Shown: positions 19,901 to 27,155, numbered from the stretch's first letter. The stretch is DNA of 64,000 bases from Lachnoclostridium sp. An14 (GCF_002160755.1 NZ_NFLE01000009.1:58445-122444), one strand, 5' to 3'. Notes: a model not told the origin generated them from the sequence alone. Program-made: numbers and translations.

Positions 19901-20013
19901 CGGAAACTGTGGTTGCCAAGAGCGCACGGCCTTCGGTGCTGGACAGCTTGAAGCGCCCGGTGCCACCCCGTAGCCCTGAAAAGAAACCGAAACAACATGA
20001 GGAGGTGCGATAA
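16930..20013 (+). CDS. Giant ICE methylase/helicase protein, C-terminal SNF2 helicase part
   Basis: This continuation of the same frame after the TAG encodes about 1027 residues from a possible GTG at 16930, which has no good ribosome site. It holds a SNF2/SF2 helicase: Walker A HEVGAGKTFEM near residue 190, a DEAH box (VDEAHNYKN) near 350, and the C-terminal motif QRKGRIERQGN near 700, followed by a coiled-coil tail. Without readthrough the helicase would be separated from the methylase or not made. The sequence shows no decay beyond the stop, so the change is recent or tolerated. Confidence 0.85.
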   Translation: MRLGATWIDKEYIQQFMYETFDTPFYLQRNIEVNYSSFTAEWQITGKSSVSQNNVAAYTTYGTSRANAYKILEDSLNLRDVRIYDTIEDADGKERRVLNAKETTLAAQKQQAIRDAFKDWIWKDPDRRQALVRQYNEEMNSTRPREYDGGHITFGGMNPAITLREHQKNAIAHVLYGGNTLLAHEVGAGKTFEMVAAAMESKRLGLCQKSLFVVPNHLTEQWASEFLRLYPSANILVTTKKDFETHNRKKFCARIATGDYDAIIMGHSQFEKIPISRERQERLLQEQIDEITEGIAEVKYSGGERFTVKQLERTKKSLEARLEKLQAESRKDDVVTFEQLGVDRLFVDEAHNYKNLFLYTKMRNVAGLSTSDAQKSSDMFAKCRYMDELTGNRGVIFATGTPVSNSMTELYTMQRYLQYDRLQELNMTHFDCWASRFGETVTALELAPEGTGYRARTRFSKFFNLPELMNLFREVADIKTADQLNLPTPEVEYHNIVAQPTEHQKEMVQVLSERASRVHSGSVDPSEDNMLKITGDGRKLGLDQRIINQLLPDEPGTKVNQCVGNIMQIWRDGEADKLTQLVFCDISTPQAAPSKKAAKQLDNPTLHALEQAVPLDEPEPAFTIYEDIRQKLIAQGMPAEQIAFIHEAKTEVQKKELFSKVRTGQVRVLLGSTSKMGAGTNVQDRLVALHDLDCPWRPGDLAQRKGRIERQGNQNPLVHVYRYVTEGTFDAYLWQTVENKQKFISQIMTSKSPVRSCDDVDETALSFAEIKALCAGDPRIKERMDLDVEVARLKLMKADHQSKQYRLEDQLLKYFPQEIETNKGFIKGFEADLETLAAHPHPEDGFAGMEIRGDVLTDKENAGAALLDACKEVKGSEPVQIGSYRGFTMSVEFSAWKQEYTLLLKGQMTHRASLGTDPRGNLTRIDNALAQMPQRLEAVKNQLDNLYQQQAAAKEEIGKPFPFEDDLRVKSARLVELDTLLNIDGKGHAQPETVVAKSARPSVLDSLKRPVPPRSPEKKPKQHEEVR

Positions 20014-20014
20014 C

Positions 20015-20821
20015 ATGAATACCAACGATCTGAATACGGCCCTTTATGAGAAGATGGCCGCTGAACAGGACAAATACCGGGACTGGCTGAAAAGCCAGCC
20101 CCCGGAGGAAATCCTGCACCATACCTATGAGTACACCGTCCGGGAGGACATTGTGATGGCGATGGAGGACTTGGAGCTGACCGATGCCCAGGCCCAGGCG
20201 CTTTTGGATTCGCCTACACCGCTGGCCGATGTGTACCGTCACTTTGAGAAGCTGGAGACCGGCTACATGGATGTGATCCGGGACAGCATTGAAAACCGAG
20301 CGGATGATGTGTGTAAGGTTTTGGAAGAACAGCGGTCCATCCCTCTCTATCTCCATTCTGCCGCCTATGCGTCCCAGCATGGGGAGATGGCACAATATAA
20401 CCGCTCTTATCAGGCAAACTTTGACTGTAAAGAGGCCATTGAACACGCCATCAGCGCCCACTATGCGGATAACCGACTGGATACGGAGTCTGCGGTTAAG
20501 GCGGTGCTGGAAAAGTTCGGGTCGGAACGAGTACAGTTCATCCTTGCCAACACCATCCAGCATAAGGACAGCGACGGTCGCGTTTCCCGTGACAACAAAG
20601 CCTGGGCAAAGACCATTCCCATGCCGGAGGACAGCGGCACTTCGCGCCACTGTGCTTATCTGGTTGTGGATGAGGTCAATCTTGGTCTGACCGATCTGTT
20701 TACACGGCAGGCACGAAAAACGCTTCAGGAACCGGAGAAAGGCTCTGTCTTGCAAAAGCTCAAACAGGAGCCTACCACCCACAAGCCTGCTTTATCGAAG
20801 AAACAGGAGCCGGAACGATGA
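20015..20821 (+). CDS. DUF3848/DUF3849-type ICE protein
   Basis: This 268-residue protein begins MNTNDLNTALYEKMAAEQDKY, the typical opening of DUF3848/DUF3849 proteins encoded between the giant helicase and mobC in Clostridia ICEs. AGGAGGTG at 19999-20006 fixes the ATG at 20015. It has no membrane segment. The C-terminal half (LEKFGSERVQFILANTIQHK) is the conserved DUF3849 core. It overlaps the mobC start by 4 nt. Function is unknown; a DNA-processing accessory role is inferred from position. Confidence 0.8.
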   Translation: MNTNDLNTALYEKMAAEQDKYRDWLKSQPPEEILHHTYEYTVREDIVMAMEDLELTDAQAQALLDSPTPLADVYRHFEKLETGYMDVIRDSIENRADDVCKVLEEQRSIPLYLHSAAYASQHGEMAQYNRSYQANFDCKEAIEHAISAHYADNRLDTESAVKAVLEKFGSERVQFILANTIQHKDSDGRVSRDNKAWAKTIPMPEDSGTSRHCAYLVVDEVNLGLTDLFTRQARKTLQEPEKGSVLQKLKQEPTTHKPALSKKQEPER

Positions 20822-21162
20822 GCGCCAAAAAGCGTAAACGGGATGTGCCGGTCCTGTTTTGGGTTTCCGATGCGGAGATGGAAGCGATCCAGCAGAAAAT
20901 GGCACAGTTCGGAACAAAAAACCTGAGCGCCTATCTGCGGAAGATGGCTGTGGACGGCTATGTGGTACAGCTGGACTTGCCGGAGCTGAAGGAACTGGTA
21001 TCCCTGTTGCGCCGAAGCAGCAATAACCTGAACCAGCTCACCCGACGGGTACATGAAACGGGGCGGATTTATGATGCTGACCTGGAGGATATAGCCCAAC
21101 GGCAGGAGCAGTTATGGGAGGGCGTGAAAGAAATCCTAACCCAGCTTTCCAGGCTTTCGTAA
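20818..21162 (+). CDS. mobC: MobC-like relaxosome protein
   Basis: This 114-residue basic protein has an N-terminal ribbon-helix-helix-like region and the MobC signature LLRRSSNNLNQLTRRVHETG. MobC proteins bind near oriT and help the relaxase nick. It overlaps the previous stop (ATGA). In many relatives the relaxase gene follows at once; here a cargo segment of about 3.5 kb separates them. A strong terminator follows. Confidence 0.88.
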   Translation: MSAKKRKRDVPVLFWVSDAEMEAIQQKMAQFGTKNLSAYLRKMAVDGYVVQLDLPELKELVSLLRRSSNNLNQLTRRVHETGRIYDADLEDIAQRQEQLWEGVKEILTQLSRLS

Positions 21163-21183
21163 CAGGGATATATGCCCCAACTG

Positions 21184-21236
21184 CGGAGGGAGGAACGGCG
21201 TTCTTTTCGCCGCGCCTTCCTCCGTTTTTTCTTTTG
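21184..21236 (+). terminator. Rho-independent terminator after mobC
   Basis: A GC-rich stem (CGGAGG...CCTCCG with inner GGCG/CGCC pairs) is followed by TTTTTTCTTTT. It closes the transfer operon ahead of the cargo segment. Confidence 0.85.
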
Positions 21237-21245
21237 CCCATATCC

Positions 21246-21274
21246 TTGTCTTTTTGAAATGTTGGAAGGATAAT
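21246..21274 (+). promoter_or_regulatory. Candidate promoter for cargo segment
   Basis: TTGTCT, a 17-nt spacer and GATAAT stand 40 nt before the gene at 21315, just after the mobC terminator. Confidence 0.5.
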
Positions 21275-21314
21275 ATGGGTAGAAAACAGATTGCCGCAAA
21301 GGAGTTGAGAATAG

Positions 21315-21620
21315 ATGAAAACCTTTGAGAAGGTGTTGGAGATTTTTCGTGAGTATTTGGACTGTGATCTAGAGGAAGAAGTCCTCCCTTGTCGAGAAGG
21401 TTATCTCCGCGTCACATGGAATGGAGATTCCCGCTACTGTGTGGATGGACTTCTCAGCCGGACACCGGACGAACTATTCGAGGTGCTGTTATCTGATTAT
21501 CGCAGCTATGAGGAACTGCGGCTAACCAAAGGATGCCGAGAAGTGACGGAAGAAGATGAAAGACAGGCAGAAATTCTCTGTCAGAGCTTTCGGGAACGAT
21601 GGAAGGAGGAAGAAAAATGA
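21315..21620 (+). CDS. Small acidic ICE cargo protein, copy 1
   Basis: This 101-residue protein beginning MKTFEKVLEIFREYL is clearly paralogous to the protein at 26428 (MTFEKVLEVFNDYL): both share the opening helix, a central RGY/EGYLRV-type strand and a C-terminal LL..YR..E core. AAAGGAG lies 10 nt upstream of the ATG. It overlaps the next gene. I do not recognise a function; the two copies bracket the relaxase cargo region. Confidence 0.7.
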   Translation: MKTFEKVLEIFREYLDCDLEEEVLPCREGYLRVTWNGDSRYCVDGLLSRTPDELFEVLLSDYRSYEELRLTKGCREVTEEDERQAEILCQSFRERWKEEEK

Positions 21621-21928
21621 GGGCGATCTGGTTCATTCTGAAACTGCCGTTGAAGATTTTAATGGCTCCGGTGATTCTGTCGCTGACCCTGTTCGTCTGG
21701 ATTTGTGTGGGGATTGTCTATGTCTCCGGTTTGGTGCTGGGGCTTATCAGCATGGTGGTTGCCCTGCTGGGTGTGGCAGTTCTGATTACTTACTCCTTGC
21801 AAAACGGCATTATCCTGCTGGTGATAGCATTTCTCATTAGTCCCTATGGTTTGCCAATGGCTGCAATCTGGCTACTGGGCAAGGTACAGGACTTGAAGTT
21901 TATCATTCAAGATTTGGTTTATGGATAA
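21617..21928 (+). CDS. CD1845-like small membrane protein
   Basis: This 103-residue protein has three hydrophobic helices (ILKLPLKILMAPVILSLTLF, VLGLISMVVALLGVAVLI, IILLVIAFLISP) and ends LKFIIQDLVYG. It resembles the CD1845 family seen next to mobilisation genes in Clostridioides CTn elements. The start is the ATG at 21617 with AAGGAGG upstream. It overlaps the preceding gene by 4 nt and is probably an integral membrane accessory of unknown role. Confidence 0.72.
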   Translation: MRAIWFILKLPLKILMAPVILSLTLFVWICVGIVYVSGLVLGLISMVVALLGVAVLITYSLQNGIILLVIAFLISPYGLPMAAIWLLGKVQDLKFIIQDLVYG

Positions 21929-21932
21929 TATG

Positions 21933-21963
21933 AAAACCTCCGACGAATTTCGTCGGAGGTTTT
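21933..21963. terminator. Bidirectional terminator
   Basis: AAAACCTCCGACGAA and its exact reverse complement form a 15-bp inverted repeat with A and T runs at the ends. It can serve the membrane-protein gene on + and the XRE gene on -. Confidence 0.88.
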
Positions 21964-22201
21964 ATGGTTCTAGGTTATCTTCTTGAAAAAGCGGCGATGC
22001 AAAAAAGGTATCTATCCCAATCCCCATTCCTTGGCACATCTCATGAATGATCCGTAGCTTAACCGAATCATACGAGCAGTTGATGACATTTCCAATCGTA
22101 GACTTGGGAACACCGCTTTTCATATACAGTTGATATTGTGTCATTTTTCTTTCATCTAGTAATTCTAACAGACGTTTGCTTACCGCCTCGTTTAGCTTCA
22201 T
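21962..22201 (-). CDS. XRE-family helix-turn-helix regulator
   Basis: This 79-residue single-domain regulator (MKLNEAVSKRLLELLDERKMTQ) has a clear helix-turn-helix (MTQYQLYMKSGVPKSTIGNV) at about residues 19-38. I prefer the ATG at 22201 over the GTG at 22210, because the GGGGCGG stretch then has proper spacing. It faces the SLOG gene divergently, so it may control the cargo segment. It carries no sensor domain. Confidence 0.85.
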   Translation of the reverse strand: MKLNEAVSKRLLELLDERKMTQYQLYMKSGVPKSTIGNVINCSYDSVKLRIIHEMCQGMGIGIDTFFASPLFQEDNLEP

Positions 22202-22321
22202 TCTATACACCGCCCCTGTGACTGTACTATATTTAGTATATGGGCAGTTTTGCTAAAATTGGTCCCTGTACCTGTACTAATAGAGCTATTTGCAGTATGA
22301 TGGTAATAGGGGTGCCATCGT

Positions 22322-22759
22322 ATGAACGTAACTTTTTGTGGCCATTCGCAAATCACAAAGGCAGACAATATTGCGAATTGGCTTCGCAATGTAACACAAG
22401 ACCTAATTGAGCAAGGAGCAACAACTTTTTATCTTGGAGGATATGGAGAGTTCGACAGTTTAGCAGCGTCTATTTTACGGGAACAAAAGAAAAAGTATCC
22501 GCAAATCGAGCTGGTTCTTGTATTGGCATATTTGAACACTGGCCGGGATGTTTCTGGCTATGACAGTACCGTGTATCCACCGCTGGAAAACGTACCGCGC
22601 CGTTTTTCGATTTCTCATAGAAATCGCTGGATGGTAGAGTCCGCCGATGTAGTGGTGGCCTATGTTCTCCATGATTGGGGCGGAGCAGCCACAACGTTAC
22701 GGTGTGCCAAACAGAAAAAGAAGCAGATTATTTCATATCGTGATGAAATGGGCAGCTGA
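22322..22759 (+). CDS. SLOG-fold nucleotide-binding protein
   Basis: This 145-residue protein has the SLOG/YpsA-like Rossmann pattern: MNVTFCGHSQ at the start, a glycine-rich YLGGYGEFDSLAA near residue 41, and a C-terminal SADVVVAYVLHDWGGAATTL. SLOG proteins bind or cleave nucleotide-derived ligands and often occur beside defence or toxin genes. Here it lies between an XRE gene and an AbiE operon on an ICE. Its substrate cannot be told from sequence. A recognisable ribosome site is weak (AGGGGTG). Confidence 0.78.
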   Translation: MNVTFCGHSQITKADNIANWLRNVTQDLIEQGATTFYLGGYGEFDSLAASILREQKKKYPQIELVLVLAYLNTGRDVSGYDSTVYPPLENVPRRFSISHRNRWMVESADVVVAYVLHDWGGAATTLRCAKQKKKQIISYRDEMGS

Positions 22760-22842
22760 GGTTGTCTATTTTGCTGCCACTTCATATTTCCAAAACTGTT
22801 GAACGTTAAGCTGTCGGTAAAATTATGCCGAATTTTCATCAC

Positions 22843-22877
22843 TTTACTTTTGAACTAATATTGCTTATAATATTAGT
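22843..22877 (+). promoter_or_regulatory. AbiE promoter with palindromic operator over the -10 box
   Basis: TTTACT (22843-22848), a 17-nt spacer and TATAAT (22866-22871) form the promoter. ACTAATATT (22854-22862) and AATATTAGT (22869-22877) form a perfect 9-bp inverted repeat with a 6-nt centre that covers the -10 box. AbiEi antitoxins are known to repress their own promoters through inverted repeats, so this is the likely operator. Confidence 0.75.
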
Positions 22878-22895
22878 GTGAAAGGAAGTGGTACG

Positions 22896-23489
22896 GTGGG
22901 ACAATTTGAACAGCTGGATCAGCTGCTGGAAACACAGGATGGGATGCTGCGAACAGCTCAAGTAGTATCTGCTGGTATTTCTAAGCCTGTTTTTTATGAT
23001 TATGTGCACTCACGGGAATTGGAGCGGGTCGCGCATGGAATTTATCTTTCCAAGGATGCCTGGGTCGATGCCATGTACTTACTTCATCTGCGGGTCGAAC
23101 AGGCAGTGTTTTCCCATGAGACAGCTTTATTTTTTCACGATCTGACAGACCGCGAGCCGCTGGAATATACGGTCACAGTCAAGACCGGATATAATCCCTC
23201 CAAGCTGAAAGCAGAGGGCGTACAGGTATTCACCATTAAGGCGGAACTGCATGGGGTGGGCCTGACAACGGCTCAGACACCATTTGGGCATACAGTTCCT
23301 GTCTATGACCTGGAGCGCACCATCTGCGACCTGCTCCGCAGCAGGAACAACATGGAGATGCAGACTTTTCAAGGGGCATTAAAGATGTATGCCAGAAGAA
23401 AAGACAAAGACCTGCGGACATTGATGCGGTATGCCGGTATGTTCCGGGTAGAAAAAATTCTGCGGCAGTATTTGGAGGTGCTTTTATGA
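22896..23489 (+). CDS. abiEi: AbiEi-family antitoxin and autorepressor
   Basis: This 197-residue protein has an N-terminal winged-helix domain (MLRTAQVVSAGISKPVFYDYVHSRELERVAHGIYL) followed by the AbiEi antitoxin core (YDLERTICDLLRSRNNM). Such antitoxins counter type IV AbiEii toxins and repress the operon. The start is the GTG at 22896 with AAAGGAAG upstream; an earlier GTG at 22878 lies in the operator. The stop overlaps abiEii by 4 nt. Confidence 0.88.
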   Translation: MGQFEQLDQLLETQDGMLRTAQVVSAGISKPVFYDYVHSRELERVAHGIYLSKDAWVDAMYLLHLRVEQAVFSHETALFFHDLTDREPLEYTVTVKTGYNPSKLKAEGVQVFTIKAELHGVGLTTAQTPFGHTVPVYDLERTICDLLRSRNNMEMQTFQGALKMYARRKDKDLRTLMRYAGMFRVEKILRQYLEVLL

Positions 23490-24340
23490 TAAAAACAGCA
23501 AGGCAGTTGAAGGATCTGATCCGCAATCTTTCCAGAAAAAAATCTGCGGACGCCCAGCTCTTGATGCGGAACTACATGATGGAGCGTTTTCTGGAGCGTA
23601 TCTCCCTTTCTGAATATCGTGACAAATTTATTCTGAAAGGCGGTATGCTGGTAGCGGCTATGGTTGGTCTGGATGCCCGTTCCACGATGGATTTGGACGC
23701 TACTGTAAAAGGAGCCAATGTCAATGTGGAGGACATAGAGAATTTGATTTCCGCTATTGTGAGTGTCCCGCTTGATGATGGCGTCAAATTCCAGCTGAAA
23801 AGTATTTCGGAGATTATGGATGAGGCGGAATATCCGGGGATTCGCGTAAATATGACTACAACCTTTGACGGTGTGGTGACGCCTTTGAAGATTGACATTT
23901 CCACAGGGGATGCCATTACCCCCAGGGAGATCCGCTACTCTTTCAAGCTGATGCTGGAAGATCGCTCCATTGATATTTGGGCGTACAATCTGGAAACGGT
24001 TCTGGCCGAAAAGCTGGAAACGATCATTACCAGAACTACCACCAACACCCGCATGAGAGATTTCTATGACATTTATATTCTGGAACAGCTGCATGGGAAT
24101 ACATTGGACCCTCAGATTCTCCATGATGCGCTGCGGGCCACTGCTCACAAACGCGGGACAGAACGACATCTTGCAGAAGCTGCCGAAGTTTTTGAGGAAG
24201 TGGAGAACAGCTCGGTTATGCAGAAACTTTGGGAATCGTACCGCAAAAAATTTTCCTATGCGGCAGATCTGGAGTGGAACATCATCATGGGGGCGGTGCG
24301 CAGTTTATACGCTCTCAGTGAAAAGGAATCGAGCCTATGA
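23486..24340 (+). CDS. abiEii: AbiEii/AbiGii-family nucleotidyltransferase toxin
   Basis: This 284-residue nucleotidyltransferase-like toxin carries the four family motifs in order: KFILKGGML near 46, STMDLDATV near 67, PLKIDISTGD near 133 and the YNLETVLAEKLETI segment near 168. AbiEii proteins transfer nucleotides to cellular targets (tRNA in studied relatives) and stop growth, which aborts phage infection or stabilises the element. It overlaps abiEi and the following gene by ATGA, so all three are translationally coupled. Confidence 0.92.
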   Translation: MIKTARQLKDLIRNLSRKKSADAQLLMRNYMMERFLERISLSEYRDKFILKGGMLVAAMVGLDARSTMDLDATVKGANVNVEDIENLISAIVSVPLDDGVKFQLKSISEIMDEAEYPGIRVNMTTTFDGVVTPLKIDISTGDAITPREIRYSFKLMLEDRSIDIWAYNLETVLAEKLETIITRTTTNTRMRDFYDIYILEQLHGNTLDPQILHDALRATAHKRGTERHLAEAAEVFEEVENSSVMQKLWESYRKKFSYAADLEWNIIMGAVRSLYALSEKESSL

Positions 24341-24669
24341 AGAAGCACGGCCATTATTGTAAAGTCTGCGGAGAATATAAGGCTAATGAAAAATTTTCCG
24401 GCAAAGGTCATGCGGCGCACGTCTGTAAATCCTGTGCTTCTTTGCCGCCGGAGAAGCAAGCGGAGCAAATGACAATAAACCGCTTGCTGAATCTCCCATG
24501 GAGATTATCAAAGGAGCAGATTTCCTGGCTGAAGAACCGAATGAAAGATAAGCGCCGGGAAGTTCGTGCGCTGGCAAAAGAACAATACGAGATGAGGTTT
24601 CCTCCGAAGCGGTTAGAGGACATCGAGGACAATTTTGATTTTCTCGATGAGGACGATTTAATAGAATAA
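24337..24669 (+). CDS. Zinc-ribbon-like third gene of the AbiE operon
   Basis: This 110-residue protein overlaps abiEii by 4 nt. C8-x2-C11 and C30-x2-C33 suggest a zinc knuckle; the rest is a charged helix-rich region ending in an acidic tail. I know no function. Strict coupling to the toxin gene suggests a role in the toxin-antitoxin system, but a passive passenger is possible. Confidence 0.75.
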   Translation: MKKHGHYCKVCGEYKANEKFSGKGHAAHVCKSCASLPPEKQAEQMTINRLLNLPWRLSKEQISWLKNRMKDKRREVRALAKEQYEMRFPPKRLEDIEDNFDFLDEDDLIE

Positions 24670-24675
24670 CAAAAG

Positions 24676-24706
24676 CGGTCTGCACCATGCAGGCCGTTTC
24701 TTTTTT
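24676..24706 (+). terminator. Terminator of the AbiE operon
   Basis: CGGTCTGCA pairs with TGCAGGCCG (one G-T pair) around a 3-nt loop, followed by TTTCTTTTTT. Confidence 0.85.
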
Positions 24707-24724
24707 GGAAAGGAGGTCTCCCTT

Positions 24725-26140
24725 ATGGCAACCACACGCATCATGCCGCTGCATATCGGCAAGGGTCGGACTGAGAGCCGTGCCATCAGCGATATTATTG
24801 ACTATGTGGCAAATCCCCAAAAGACCGACAACGGAAAATTGATTACCAGCTATGGATGTGACAGCCGCACTGCTGATGCAGAGTTTCTGTTGGCAAAGCG
24901 GCAGTATATTGCCGCCACCGGACGAGTGCGCGGTACAGATGATGTGATCGCCTACCATGTGCGCCAGTCGTTCAGGCCCGGAGAGATCACACCGGAGGAA
25001 GCCAACCGGCTGGGCATAGAATTTGCCAGGCGGTTCACCAAAGGCAATCATTCCTTTGTGGTCTGCACCCACATCGACAAATCGCATATTCATAATCACA
25101 TCATCTGGTCGGCGGTCAATATGGATTGTGACCGGAAGTTCCGTAACTTTTGGGGAAGCACCAGAGCTGTTCGACGTTTAAGTGACACCATTTGTATCGA
25201 GAACGGACTATCCATTGTGGAGAACCCCAAGCCCCACGGAAAAAGCTACAACAAGTGGCTGGGCGAACAAGCCAAGCCCTCCCATCGGGAACAGCTACGG
25301 GTGATGATTGACCGGGCGCTGGAGCAAAAGCCAGCAGACTTTGACACACTTCTGCAACTGCTTTCCGAGATGGGCTGCGAGGTATCTCGGCGCGGGAAAG
25401 CAATCCGCCTTAAAGCTCCCGGCTGGAAGAATGTAGCCCGTATGGATGACAAGCTGGGAGCCGGGTACAGCGAAACAGAAATCCGTGCGGTGCTGGCTGG
25501 AGAAAAGCAGCACACGCCCCGCAAGAAATCCACCGTGCAGCCGGAGCCACCCAAGGTCAATTTGCTGGTGGATATTCAGGCAAAATTGCAGGCCGGGAAA
25601 GGTGCTGGATATGCACGCTGGGCCAAGGTTTTTAACTTAAAACAGATGGCGCAGACCGTGAATTTTCTTACCGAACATCACCTACTGGACTATACAGAGC
25701 TGGAAGAAAAAGCGGTGGCGGCTACCGCCCATCACAATGAGCTGTCAGCGCAGATTAAGGCGACGGAGAAACGCATGGCAGAGATCGCCGTCCTGCGTAC
25801 CCATATCGTTAATTATGCCAAGACCCGCGAGACCTATGTTGCCTATCGCAAGGCCGGTTATTCCCGAAAATTTCGGGAGGAACATGAGCAAGAAATTCTG
25901 CTCCATCAGGCGGCAAAAAATGCCTTTGATGAGATGGGAGTGAAGAAGCTGCCCAAGGTCAAAGACCTGCAATCTGAGTATGCCAAACTGCTGGAGGAAA
26001 AGAAGAAAACCTACGCCGAGTACCGGCGTTCCCGTGAGGAAATGCGGGAACTTTTGACGGCAAAGGCCAATGTGGATCGGCTGCTGAAAATGGATGAGGA
26101 ACAGAAAAAAGAACAAGAAAAAGACCACGGCCAGCGGTAA
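24725..26140 (+). CDS. MOBP-type relaxase
   Basis: This 471-residue mobilisation nuclease opens with MATTRIMPLHIGKGR and carries the metal-binding histidine motif H116-I-D-K-S-H121-I-H123-N-H125. A likely catalytic tyrosine lies in the N-terminal 60 residues (IIDYVANP or TSYGCDS). The C-terminal 200 residues form a long coiled coil. It nicks oriT and pilots the strand through the VirB4-driven channel. AAAGGAGG stands 8 nt before the ATG. The AbiE cargo separates it from mobC. Confidence 0.93.
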   Translation: MATTRIMPLHIGKGRTESRAISDIIDYVANPQKTDNGKLITSYGCDSRTADAEFLLAKRQYIAATGRVRGTDDVIAYHVRQSFRPGEITPEEANRLGIEFARRFTKGNHSFVVCTHIDKSHIHNHIIWSAVNMDCDRKFRNFWGSTRAVRRLSDTICIENGLSIVENPKPHGKSYNKWLGEQAKPSHREQLRVMIDRALEQKPADFDTLLQLLSEMGCEVSRRGKAIRLKAPGWKNVARMDDKLGAGYSETEIRAVLAGEKQHTPRKKSTVQPEPPKVNLLVDIQAKLQAGKGAGYARWAKVFNLKQMAQTVNFLTEHHLLDYTELEEKAVAATAHHNELSAQIKATEKRMAEIAVLRTHIVNYAKTRETYVAYRKAGYSRKFREEHEQEILLHQAAKNAFDEMGVKKLPKVKDLQSEYAKLLEEKKKTYAEYRRSREEMRELLTAKANVDRLLKMDEEQKKEQEKDHGQR

Positions 26141-26157
26141 GCCGGTCATGGTCATAA

Positions 26158-26272
26158 GCGTCCATCGGACGCGTAGCCGCAGAATGAAATTCTGCGTTCA
26201 AAGGGGCTTGGGGGCGCTGCCCTCAACAAGCAAAGCAGAGGGGGAAATCACGTCAGGATTTTTCCCTCTGTG
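26158..26272. other. Hairpin cluster downstream of the relaxase, oriT candidate
   Basis: Two perfect short hairpins lie side by side: GCGTCC-atc-GGACGC (26158-26172) and CGCAGAAT-gaa-ATTCTGCG (26178-26196). A G-rich segment follows, then a longer imperfect hairpin between CAGAGGG and CCCTCTG (26237-26272). The rest of 26141-26427 shows no gene. Termination, an origin of transfer or an RNA element are all possible. Confidence 0.4.
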
Positions 26273-26427
26273 GGCCGAGTGTATTAACACCGGCATTGCT
26301 TGCCACTTTTGTTCGCAAACAATATCCGTATCCTTTACACGATGATTTACTTTTATTATCATAGTCGTAATAAGTATATAAACTACTTACATATAAGCAC
26401 CTAAAATATGAAAGGGCTGATAAAATG

Positions 26428-26721
26428 ATGACCTTTGAAAAGGTTTTAGAAGTATTCAACGATTACCTAAATAAAGATAGTGTTTTGGAGGTGGTGAACA
26501 CTAAGCGAGGATACACCGTTATGATTTGGGATGAAAAAGATGAGCAATGGTTTGGTGTGGAACATTGCAAAGCCCCCGAGCTTTTACGGGATGCCTTACT
26601 TGATGGCTATCGTGATTTTTTAGAGCAACAACTTACTCATAACCGCAGGAGTTTAACCGAAACAGAAATCTTAGATATTCAAAACCGATGTGAACAGCTT
26701 TATGATTTGTGTGGAGAATAA
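26428..26721 (+). CDS. Small acidic ICE cargo protein, copy 2
   Basis: This 97-residue paralogue of the protein at 21315 begins MTFEKVLEVFNDYL; an ATG at 26425 is an equal alternative. Codons here are clearly more AT-rich than in copy 1, so the two copies have different histories. A bidirectional-looking terminator follows. Function is unknown. Confidence 0.68.
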   Translation: MTFEKVLEVFNDYLNKDSVLEVVNTKRGYTVMIWDEKDEQWFGVEHCKAPELLRDALLDGYRDFLEQQLTHNRRSLTETEILDIQNRCEQLYDLCGE

Positions 26722-26732
26722 AAAAATAACCT

Positions 26733-26770
26733 AAAAAGTGCGATAGCCTGTGTAGGTGTCGCACTTTTTT
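26733..26770. terminator. Terminator between cargo protein and XRE gene
   Basis: AAAAAGTGCGA pairs with TCGCACTTTTT; A and T runs on the two sides fit termination in both directions. Confidence 0.85.
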
Positions 26771-26801
26771 CAGTTGGCTTGGCTTACGAAAACAGCGTTA
26801 A

Positions 26802-27155
26802 TTATTCCGCAGTTTCTCTTGCCTTTTTCAAGCCTTGAGCCGTAGCTTCCATCACGATAAGCTCCTTTTCTTCCATATCATTCAACAGTACATCAACTTG
26901 TTTGCGGCGATTGTTGTCGCCATCTTCATTGCATGGAAAAAAGAACTGGTCTACAGAGATGTCAAGCAAGGTAGTAATGAGATAAAATTTGTTAAGCCTT
27001 GGGTGCTGCCCCCTGTTCTCTATATACATAATAGAGCGTGGCGTAAGGTCTACCAGTTGGGCAAGATATTCCTGTGTCCACCCTTTTGCTTCCCGAGCTT
27101 TTTTTATCGCTATACCTAACGGCTTAAAATCAAGTTTTCTTTCATCTTGGTACAT
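26802..27155 (-). CDS. XRE-family ICE repressor
   Basis: This 117-residue protein has an N-terminal helix-turn-helix (IAIKKAREAKGWTQEYLAQLVDLTPRS, residues 15-41) and an acidic C-terminus. Such XRE genes, read away from the integrase module, are the usual repressors of excision and transfer in Tn916/Tn1549-type elements. An inverted repeat in its own promoter fits autoregulation. The region from here to 31 kb is visibly AT-richer than the transfer operon. Confidence 0.86.
   Translation of the reverse strand: MYQDERKLDFKPLGIAIKKAREAKGWTQEYLAQLVDLTPRSIMYIENRGQHPRLNKFYLITTLLDISVDQFFFPCNEDGDNNRRKQVDVLLNDMEEKELIVMEATAQGLKKARETAE

Noticed and set aside
26094..26345. A + strand frame after the relaxase
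   Set aside because: It has no ribosome site, overlaps the relaxase and spans the hairpin cluster.
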